From NCBI GenBank assembly GCA_019095985.1, contig CM032660.1:44801427-44865426 (forward strand): DNA of 64,000 nucleotides. Direction: 5' to 3'. Under the pieces are notes generated by a model, which saw only the letters and a program-made list of their open reading frames with translations, did no database searches and was not told where the DNA came from. The stretch is from Streblospio benedicti (Eukaryota; Annelida; Polychaeta; Spionida; Spionidae). The position numbers were made by a program, and so were the translations under genes. Positions 12,367-24,300 of the stretch are shown one piece after another; positions within the stretch are counted from its first letter, which is position 1, and each line of letters opens with the position of its first letter.

Positions 12367-15300
12367 CTGTAACAAGAAAATCAGAAATTTGTGACATGAT
12401 ATTCAAAATATTAATTACCGACATTTGTTTCAGTTCGATCAGACTGGTGATACAGATGGAAACGTTTATCTTGAACTTCAAGGAAGTAAATAAAAAATTC
12501 AAGTTATCTTAAATTTGAGTTACCAGTGTGAATAATAATGTAGAGCAGCATGAAGATAAACAGGTATTTGCTTATAGGCCAGTCAATTTGAACATTGAAA
12601 TGGAAATTTTGACTAACAAACAAATTTATGTATTTTTGTGTTCTTTTAGATCTCAGGAATGAGGGAAAAAAATTCCCCAAAAATCCAAGTTGGGCAAAGT
12701 GCATTTTTTAAGCGATTTTCAAAATAGACGCCAAAATTGACATAATATTGCCCATGGGGGCGGAGGGTAGAGAGGTTGCTTCAACGTAAATTTATATATG
12801 TTTCTATTAGAAGGGATTTTCGAGATTTTTGTTTTTTGGTGGAAATCGTATTGAATTACACGTCAGGACCGAAAATTTGGCAGTTCTTTAATTTTACAAC
12901 ATTTAATCTTTATCATCACTAAGTAATAAATATAGTAATGTCGTTGTTGTGATATATGTATTTTATTCTGCATTTGTTCGTGGCCAATTCTAACTTCATA
13001 GGAGAATATGAGGACGTGATTGCATACTTTAAACGCTAGATTTTCACTAGTAATAAAAACAACATACTGCGTTTTACCGGAAATCAGGGTAAACCAGCAG
13101 AATAAAGTTCAACTACATAAAAAAATCAAAATATATTGTTACCTGCACCAGCCGGTTGCACTTAAAAGGTTCTATTATTCAAAGTATTGATGGTGATTCT
13201 TATTATCACACTTTGAGACCATAATATTGTAAATATTTTAAGAAATCTATCGAATACTCCCCAGATCAAGATGACAAAATTGCTCTTTATTATCGCCCTA
13301 CTTGTCTGCTAACATATCGTTTATCGAAAGGGCTGTGTTAACCATATGCAACTACGATTCTGGCTTGATTAAGGCTGTTTCTCTGAAAAATGCATACATA
13401 TGCATAAATTATGATAATAAGCTTTTGTAGCGCTACTCCTTATCTCGTTGCAGTATGGTCGGTGTTGACCTATTTCGGTGTGTCGTAAAGGCTAATCATT
13501 GATTAGCGTAGTCAGTCGAATGTAACGTTAAATATTATTGGTAGTTGCGCCATCTGTTAGCCAATGAGATGGCGCAATAATTAGTTTGTTCGATGTCAGA
13601 AATACGTCATCATTTCTCGTGTTTTATTATTACTATTAGTCATTAGATTCATGTGACTGTCCTGAAGCAACATAACGCACTCGTGAAATCGTTCACCACT
13701 GACACCAGCCAACAATCAACATGGCTGAAACGTGTGGTAATTTTTTTTGTGGTTTGACAATATTTTCTTTAATATTCAATACAGAAATGGATACACTCTT
13801 GCTTATTGCTGTTATATACTTTGTAAAGCTATAGGAAAAGTCGTGCTGCTGCTATAACGTCTATAGGATATCATTCATGTGGGATATTGTCCCGTTTTTA
13901 TAGTGTTGCCACATTATCACTCACTGACCAAACTTGTGAAAATTGTGTGAACGTCTTGCATTTGCAATGTGTTTATTTTTACGACCGGAGACCATGGAAT
14001 AAAAGTGACTGTTCAATATCCTTGTGAATTTAAGCTTTAATATTGCTTTTGATTATATGTGATAATTTTATCTATTATTTTAATTAGATAATTTAAGCTT
14101 TAATATTGTTTTTGGTTATATGCAATAATTTTATCTATTATTTTGATTAGATAATTTTAAAGTTATGTCATCTACTGTACATAAAGTTAAATAAATGTAA
14201 TAATTTTATCTATTATTTTAATTAGATAATTTAAGCTTTAATATTGTTTTTGATTATATGCAATAATTTTATCTATTATTTTAATTAGATAATTTTAAAG
14301 TTATGTCATCTAGTGTACATAAAGTTAAATAAATTATTGACATGTAAATTGGTTAATTAGTTTATCTTACTTTTATGTATATTGTTAACAGAAATTAATA
14401 ATTTTAACGATACAAATTCTCAAAGAGTAAAAAAATTCATACAAATACTAAAATACGACATGAAGAAATTAATTCAAAGAACACACTTAACCAAACAGGC
14501 CCTTTTTAAATGGAAGATTTACTGTGTCCAGTATAAAATTATGGATTTCTTTGTCTAGAAATTTGGTTATGGCTGATTAAGTTTCTTTCACCTTATAGAA
14601 AATGTCCTCTACATATAATTCTAAGAAATTGATTGCGGGAATAAACGTTCGTTTGCTAAATTTCGTGGGGGGTATACCACTAGCACTGTACCTGAACGAT
14701 TTTTTCCCAAATTTAGTGGTTCGTACCCTAGGTAGGTTAACAATATTTGAGTATCTAAAACTATAATTACTATTTTTAAAATGAACCAAGTCATGAAGAA
14801 CACAGAGGAGCTAATTTGTACAAAATTTTAAATGTTTCTGCTGCCATTGTTCTCATTCGTCTGACATGAAGGGAGGGAACACAAGCAATACTTAGAAGTT
14901 GTTCGTAAAGCTATCGTAATCATTATAGATGAAACGTGGTGCCCGCTCTTGAATTTTTAGAGCTTTTTTTGTATTGGTTTTAGAACAAAAATGCCAGGCC
15001 AAGGGCAGAAATTAAAATTTGATAATATAAATGTATGAAAAAATAGTAAGTTTGTTTAGCCGAGAAATGATCAATGCGTTTTTAGGACATTTAGCTGTTG
15101 TGATGCTTTCACGACACAAACTTCTAATATGGCTGTCAAAGTTTGCTGGTAGTCAATGCTGATTCAAGAAGGTTTACAACATCATCACAAGATATTATAG
15201 CAGAATCTATATTGAATACAGGATTATTTTTTAGTGTATTGTTACCAACTGCCAGGGCCTGAAACTTGTCAGGATTAGCTTTCATACAATTTATCTTAAA

Positions 15301-18300
15301 CCAATCAATTAAAACAAGACTTTCTTCTTCTAAGGTACTAATTAAAACATCATAGTCTGGATGAGCAAAGATAGAGTATTGTCATCTGCATAATTATATA
15401 AAGTTCCTTTTTTGATAAAATAAAAAAATGTCATTGATAAACACATTAAATAAGAGAGGTCCTAGTATGGATCCTTGAGGAACACCTTTACTTATATTTG
15501 CCCATTCACTGACAACACCTTCAATTTTTAATCTGCTGTTTTCTGTTGGAAGATAATTTTTTCAAAAGATTTACTGAAGACTCAGATAAACCATATGCTG
15601 ACAATTTACACAATAATATATCATGAGGAAGGCAATCAAATGCTTTTGACAGATCCATTAAAATTGCTGCTACATAATAACTCTTATCTAAAGCCAGCCT
15701 GGTAACAATACTGAAGTCTTTATTTTTGGAAATATTTACCAATTTACCTATTTTGTAGAAACATAGTAAAGATACATGTATTACATCTTGTGATATGGAA
15801 ATGCCATGTTGCTAATGAGGTTCCATAGTATGCCATGAAGCACATTCTCCTCGACGTTGGCAATGTATGCTGCACTACAGGCCATTTTTGGTACACATCA
15901 CATGCAAGCATTACATTTCTTAGTTTTACACAAGCACTAAATTTCTTTCAGAAGTGTAGAGGGAGCTACAGCCTTGTGAGTAATTATCGGGATAACAGAT
16001 CCTTTAACAGATTCTTTAGAAAAACCATGTTCATATCTATTTAATTGTGTTTTGAGCATCCTCCAAGTAGCAACTTGATAATGTACTCTTAGACTGAAAT
16101 AGTAACATGCTCCACTGTTGGGGGTCATGCGCTCAGGTGCAACAGATCTTCAGCTCAAGGCATTCATATGACCTAGATCATCTCGTATAAATTTTAGAAC
16201 TATTCTTATATAAAGAGGAAACTATTAACACTCCACTTTCAGTAATTTTATCCTTTTTTCAATTGGTCCCAAAAACAGCTGTCTTGTTTTTTCAATGTTG
16301 AGTTGGTTTTAAAAAGTTTGAAAACTTTAACTTTTCCCATCCCAAAAATTGAGTATGTGGTATCACATCCAGAAATGGCATGCACAGTTAACACATATCT
16401 TCTCCTAGGCACTCTGGAATTGGTTTGATGTGTACACCATGTTTATTTTTTCATGACTATCACAATTATGTGTGCAAACAACCACTTGGTCTTTGCAGAC
16501 TCTTGATTTGTAATATTGATCACACCTTTTGGCTGACATCACAAGGGCCTGCTCTATTGTCATATCTGACCACTTCCCAGTCCAGAAGTTTTTTATTTCT
16601 TCTGATCGTAAATAATCCTGTTTCTATTGCTTAATAGATTCTTCTATCATACTGTCTTTCACGTTATCTTGAACAGTAATATTTGCAGCGTCATAAATGT
16701 TTTCAATATCATCAATTTCCTTCTCATCATCTAACTCTAAATATCCGCACTGACAAACATTTCCCATTCTCATCATTCGCTGGTTCATTGTCTTCTATGC
16801 TACTGGTAAGCCACCACAAATGTAATGCATCATCTGTTAATAAAAATGCTCTTAATGTTCTTGCAAAGGCCTTTCCATCTATCATTTTTGGAAGTGATCG
16901 CCTAGGATATACATTGTCCCAAAGTTCTTCAAGACAACATGCCTCTTAACGTTTACATCCAGCATTGAGGAAAGACCATAACTGGTGGAATCCATCAACC
17001 CTGCCAACCCCTCCACGATCATGTTTTATTTTCATTTAAAAAAGAGAGTTTGTTCAAATGTAACAGTTGCATAGCACAATCCAGCTTCACTTGTTTGAGA
17101 ATAAAGTATAAAGCACATGGTGCTATGCAAACAATATTGGGAGTAAAGATTTCAGCGACATTGAACTGGGGTGATCATTCAACACTATAACCAAGAAGGA
17201 TAACAGTTCTCTTGGTTTCCTTAGGTGGAACCTGTAAGGTTGACTGTAAATGACAGCCTATATTTCCCTAATACAATCTAGCCTGGAGTATTGTGCCTCT
17301 ATTTGGGATCCATACCTCCAAAAGGAGAAGACTATATTGGAGGCAATTTAAAGAAGGGCTGGCCGATGGATGATGGCAATTATGATTCTTGTGCTAGCAT
17401 TAATAACATGATAAACGACCTTGAACTTGAGCGCCTTAAAAACAGAAGGAATGCCTGGCTTACTCTGATGTTTAAGGCGTTGCAGGGTCCTGTGGGCATT
17501 CGCCAAGAAGACATACATATTACCTTCTGTGACACATGCACATGAGCTGCTCACAGTATGAATCTACAACACCAACGAAACTCCACCACACAATACTGCA
17601 ACTGGTTTTTCACTTGCACCATCCTAGAGTGGAACCTTTAACCTGGCTCAGTAACATAGGTTGGCTCTACAGCAGATTTCAAGAGCCAGCTTGCATCAGT
17701 ACATCACTGGCTAACTAGCCAGTCACTCGCATCTGCATTATGCTCCTCTGTGGTGCCCTGCAGATTGAATAACTAGACCTAGACCTAGACCTATACACAG
17801 CATCATCAGTTGACGGTTTGAGGGGAATCATGGGGTTGCATAATAAATAAATTTTGACTTGACTTGACTTGTATATCACAGTTGTACATTTGAGCATTTA
17901 CATTAACAACTGTAGACATAATGCCTTGCCAATTTGGTGGATAGCGACATATCATAAGAGGTTTGATATAAACCACAGGCAGCATATCAAGATGCTCAAA
18001 GTTTATATAAACAGGGGTCCTTATTTTTAGTGTCAATCTAATATACAAGTCGACATAGGAAGTGGTTGAGCCGGGGTCTATATTGCAAAAATAGTTCCAC
18101 CAAAGTTCCCATTCGCTCTAGAGAACTGAGAAGCATGTACTTTCACCTTTGATATTGGCTTGCACACCTTAGCTGACTCTCCAGACTGCCATGCAATAAT
18201 TCCCATAGCATGAGTCCTATCATGTCCAGTTTTTGTATCCTCATTTACATCAAAGTTGTCAGCAACCCAATGGCAAAAACTGCCACCGTCAGTATTTTGG

Positions 18301-21300
18301 AAAATACAAAGCCTCAAATCATTCACATTTGCATTAATCACTGCAATGAAAATCCATTACGTGGGCATACATGTAACTTGCACAGAAGCAGAATGAAGAT
18401 AAGACATTTAGTATCAGTTTTTGATCTGGTTGTTTGATGAATGAATATCCCTGTGGACAACCTTTTAAATTAGTAAATCTTAAACTTGTATGATGCAATA
18501 ACTATTATAAATTATAATTTTACAGGCTATGCAGGCGGGTGCAATTTCATTAACCCCACCAATGCGTCTATTGACTTGTATAAATGCATGGCTCGACTGG
18601 CCCAGCTGAAGGGAACCGGAAATGACCAGAACCACCTCAACAATGTCATCAAGAAAGCCTCTGAGGACAAAAACTTCAAATTAATAAAGTTAAGTACTAC
18701 AGAATTTACAAATGGTAAACAATATTATGAGGATGCACAACGATATTTTGCTGACATGCCCAAACCATGTGATGATTGTGTTGTGGTACAGAACAACTGG
18801 ATAGTGAGTCTTGCTGCAAAGGTTTATCGTATCAAGGAAATGCACCAGTGGATGATTGACACCAACCAGTACTATACCAGTACAACTCGCAAGTACCTGA
18901 GCTATGAAAACCCAGTTGTAACGTCCACAGAGCAGGAATTATATGCCTTTATGGGATGCTCTCAGAATCGGCAGGATTCTCAATCGCACTGTGATTTCAC
19001 CAAAGTTCAATTGCAATAAACAGAAATGCCCTCTGAACAGTATCATGAGAATAGATACGTTTGATTCTGAATTCGGTGATGCATATCGTGAGAATACATT
19101 TCTGTTACATCCATTGGTGCCACATGAGATTAGAGATTCCGTGATTGAGCTTTTTATCATTGCCACTGACTCCTCTTTGAATTTTACAAACACTTTCCAT
19201 AATGAAGATGTGCATAAAGTCGACCCTGCATTTAAGGGCAAAGAAACAAGTCATTACAAAGATGGCATGGAAGCAGAATCTATAGTTGATTACTTTGGAC
19301 TTATGAAAGAGGCAGTGCTACGGTTCCATTCATTATACAATGCAGTATCCGACTCAGAGAACAAATTAACTGGTGTAGTTGACAGCGGATGGCGTAGAGG
19401 TTTTAAAAGTGGCAAGTATCGCCAATATACAAGCTGAATATTGGATACCGAAGACTGATTTCCTAGCATAGAAACGCAATTTTGCAAAGTATCGTTTATA
19501 TCAGTTCGCAGCAACATACATGTATATATTTGATGTATCATAAATAGATGTGAAATTGTGTAATATAAATATTGATAAAAAAAAATTTAAAAAAAAATGA
19601 TGCAATAACTAGTGGAATAAGGGTAATTTTGATCAATTTGACCTTGAAATGATCTCAAGGTCAAATGTAACAACATTTTCTGAATCCTTATACATGGTTT
19701 CCTATCCATGAATAATACTAAAAATGGTTCTAAAACCAATATTAACAGAGTTATGGGCATGTTTATCCATATTTTGGCGGCCATTTTGAAAAACGCATAA
19801 AAAAGAACTTTGCCCAACTCGGATTTTTTGGGAATTTTTTCCCCTCATCCCTAAGACCATAAAGATCATAAAAACACAGAAATTTGTTTGTTAGTCAAAA
19901 TTTCCATTTCAGCCAAATAATGTGTAATTACCTATGATATACCTTTGGTTGATCTAGAACAAGAATAGAATAAATCTGCGAGGACCACCTACCCGTTGGC
20001 GGCTGGTTTGCCGGCTGAGGCTGGTTTGCGACCGCGCCTCACACACCGAGGCTGATCAGCAACTTCCGGCGTCTGCTGGAAAAGCGTCGCCGCCAGTTTT
20101 GTCGTTGACGTGTCTAAGTCAGCCTGAAAATACAGATTTGGTGATAGCTTTGTCCAGTTGATCCTTGTTATGTGGCATAAAGCAGTGCATGAGTCTATTA
20201 ATCATAAAATATGTAAGCTACGTTTATTTTTTGAACAGCAGCAGGTCCTCTCATTATTGTTGTTTTAACATCTTAACTGCTCATAAAATGATGGTCGAAA
20301 ATTAAAAAAATATATATATTATCAGAAAATCAGGGGCATCGAGCTATACTTTATATCTAGCCCCGTCATGAGATAGTGTCACTTACCGTGGCAGGCAGCA
20401 GTGTGTGCGGCAGCTGTGCCGTGAACAGATCGAAGGTGTGTTGTCGTGATTTCTCGCGCGCCAGTAGCGTCTGTCGCTCAAGTGCAGTGAGAAAGGGATG
20501 GTCGGCACCGGAGAACTCAGCCGGAGCTGGGATACAACGACGGAGAGTGTTCCGGCAACGTCGTCGTCGACGCTGGAAGGATTTGTTGATATTTGAACAA
20601 TTAGTTCATCGGGATTGTATTTGTATTAATAACGTTGCTATTTTTGAGAAAAATGCCTAAAACTTAGTTGGCTTGATAATTTTGTGTCAATTTCCACTGT
20701 CAGACTTTTTTCTGTCATCAGAAGGCAAAAATATTAGATATGTTAGATTTCCCCCCTAAAAATTTGTGATGTCATTTAAAAAAAAAAAATCTTTTAATAT
20801 TTCATCACTATTATACAAAATGCTTGTATCGATCTTCTAGACGGCAATCCCAAGCTGGCACCTAGAGAAGGCTTCTTCACCAAATTAAATTTGAAATTTG
20901 TAAATAACATAACTTTGGGAAGACCTTAAAAATAAGTTTGGGTGAAGATGTACAAATCAGTTGTTTTCAAAATAATCCAATATTACATGCCAGGGCCAGG
21001 TGGCAATAAATGTTTCATGACTGTTATCAATGTGTCTTGAGTGTCATCCAGCCATGCCGTTTTAATCATTGTGATTCTTTATTTTGATTGAAAAATATAT
21101 CTGACAACATGATGATGTACTAGAAGCAAGCTGTTATCAACCAATAAATTGAACATGAAACAAGATGAAATAAACTAACAATAACAGAACGTGATTTTTA
21201 CCTTCTTCCGCCGCCCACCTCCAGCCTCTGTCTGCGGTGGCGTGTGGTCTGTGGCGAGGCTGTCTGCTGACGGAAGCCCGCCGGGGAGGTTGAGGCTGCC

Positions 21301-24300
21301 TCCGCTCGGGGTCGGGGACGGCGTAGGAGGCAGCACAAAACTGTCACCTGCCGACTGGAAACACAGACACATCGTGGTTGTTTCACAACTTTCACAAAAT
21401 ACAATTTCAAATGAACAGCATTTATAGTCCAGTGCAAATGAGTCCTGAATCTCAAACAAATAGCAGCAAAAGTTTTTTTTAATGGAGTAATTTTTCTTTG
21501 CATACACAGAGATGTGAACACGTCAGCATTGAAAATCTTAAATCAATAATGAGGGCAAATATTGTAAACTACTCTGGGGTGAAATGAAAAAAATATATAA
21601 TTGGAAAAAAATTTAGATATCACGGGATTCAATTAATAAAAAGATCACCAAAATCCGACAAGAATGGATAAAGTAATAATATTTAGATTAAACAAGCATC
21701 TGTTGGAAGAGCACATGGGATGTGCAAAATGCACATTACCTCTGAAAGTCAGACATGTATTGCACAATACTAATGCCCTTGTGTCTTGTGTGTACCATGA
21801 ATTTTCACCATATCGGGCGTCATTCACACTCTTTTTCGATGCAGTAATATCATTGTATTTTCTTTAATACTAGTCCCTGTATTTTTTGCAACATTCGCTA
21901 CTGGGTAAAGCACAAATTCATTAATTTTCATTATTTCTTCTCGGTTTTACTTTCATATACCGTTCACAGGTCGTGTTGCAGGTGCAGGTGCATTGTGCAC
22001 ATATTACAACAACCAGCAGAAACTGCTAGTCTCGTTCATTGAGGCTGCCTGCCGCATAAGTGACAGCACGCACAAACTGGGCCTCACTGATGGAGACTAA
22101 AGCTGTTTCAACACGTCATTAAAATTGAGTACATTTTTGCGAGCCGGTAAAAGCGTGTTTACATGATGCATAGTTCAATCGAGTACATTTAATAATGGCT
22201 GCGCCCAATTGCGAGCAAAAAACATCGGTGTTTTAGAAAAAAGTACAAGTTTTACATATTTCTCTGACCCTAGTAAAATCCCGTAATAAACCCATGTCCC
22301 GGACGTAATGAAATTTCAGGGGTCAAAAATCGTAAAAATACAGGAAAAGAACTTAAGTTCACATCTCTGCATACAGGTAATGTCCAGAAATTACTGGTAA
22401 TCTGCGAAGAGAAGTACTTATAATTTGCAAAACAAGTATTTTCTGAAAACACTAGAATTGAGAGGGGTTCAGAGGTAGTGCTCAAGTTATTGGCAGTTTA
22501 CGACATGCTCCCTATTCTTATGTAATTGTGTTCATGAATAATAGAAATATATGAAATATTTTACCAGATTATCAAAATATAATCGAAATTATATAAGTTC
22601 ACAATAATAGAGTACTAATTTTGATAAACAAGTACTATAATATCAAGTTTTGGTGATCGTTTTCACCTGTTTACGTTCAACGTTAAAAGATTGCTCTAGT
22701 TATTAGCATGCAGGTCACGAGGTGCAGTTGTGACAACTGTAAAATGTCTCCCCGATGCAAACACCACTTAACAGTTTTCCCAAATCACAGTTTAATACTA
22801 ATGTAAATTAAAACTTGATTGTACATTGGTAAACATATAGCCAATTAATCTCTAGATTGTATTCTCCTGCTACGTGCTGTTATTACGTCAATTGTATGGA
22901 TTCCTTTTGAGATATTCAACCCTACGTAGAATGTGCTGATAACATGAGCACTGCCAATAACTTGAACACTTCCTCTTTATGTTATCCTCTAAAAACTGCA
23001 GTAAAACATATAAATACATATTGGTAATCTCATGGAGTCTATACATAGCATATGGTCTGATTTTTGTACTTTTTGTACTATATTTTAAATAATCAATGTT
23101 AAAAAATTGTTCAAAACGTTTTTATTTTAAAGCTTTTCAGCTCTAAAGATCCATAATCATATGATTTTATCCATATCAGATTAGATGGAGATTTCCCACT
23201 GTAAATATTATTCAGAAAAAAAAAATACCCACATGCTTGTCCTTGCGGCGACGTTTTGTGGCGGGTGGTTTCTCGGTGGACGAGTCAAGGTCGTCGCCAG
23301 TCCGCCGCCGCTTCTTCACCATCGTCAGCAGCGTCGGGCAACGGCTCCACAGCACCACAGGGGCCGGGCTACAACAAGACAGCACGCGGTTTGATAGGGG
23401 CTGATGTAATGTGCATAGTAATTTTAGCCTCCTATTCTGTCACTTCTACAGCCATCAGGAGTTAAATCCTAAAATGTTGTTTGCACGGAGGAATATTAGC
23501 ACCATGTGCCGTGATTGGCCGCAACATCTTTGCTGCCATCACAGGACTGCCGAGAGCAGCCGGTGGTGGGTTAGGCTCGCAAGACTTCTTATTTCTAGCT
23601 AACTAAATTATCCCTGATTTTCACCTGAAATATCACAAAAGAATTCCCTAAGTATTTCAAGAATAACACCTAGGTGAACAAATTCTTGTTTCATGACATC
23701 ATATTAATATATACAGTACAAGTTGCGAATAAGTGTACCCCCAAACCGCGAATCTTCGCACGTCAATTCGCAGTTTCACACCGCTAACCGCGATTTCTTC
23801 TTCGCAACTGCGGTTAATTGCGGTGAATTGTGAACTCAATATTTTCCAAGAACTAAGCAAATTCCGCGTGTTGCGAACTCATACGCAAATTCGCGAACTC
23901 ATTTGAGAATCCCATTTGCGAATCGCCCATTGGCGATCTCAATTCTAGATCGTCGAATTCTGTCTTCAATGTGCTTACGAATTTCCACAGTCCTATATAC
24001 TGCACACAGACACTCGGGATTTGAACCCACGTCATATAATCTTATGACGGACTTTCAATGTATTTGCAGGGTCACCTAACCACTCGACCAACTTCACAAG
24101 CGCAATTCCCATGAACTAATTTCATATTGAATGAATGAAGCAAACGTTACAGTGATGTTCGTGGGAACAGTCAATATAATAAATCTCTAATGATTAGATA
24201 GGATTATTGAGAGCAAGACTCACACATTCAGCAATGGTATTTCTGAGTATATAATTGTGTTCTATCCATTTATAATCCATTCCCGATTTGTCTAAGTGGA

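Noticed and set aside
18486-19437. Live glycosyltransferase gene or terminal exon of a plus-strand gene
   Set aside because: Frame changes in the middle and the stretch is bounded by a 15-bp target duplication and A-rich tail, so it is a dead retrocopy.
24000-24095. tRNA-Leu or tRNA-Ser gene on the minus strand
   Set aside because: Has A and B boxes but no matching acceptor stem, and the same 3' tail as the SINE at 28440.
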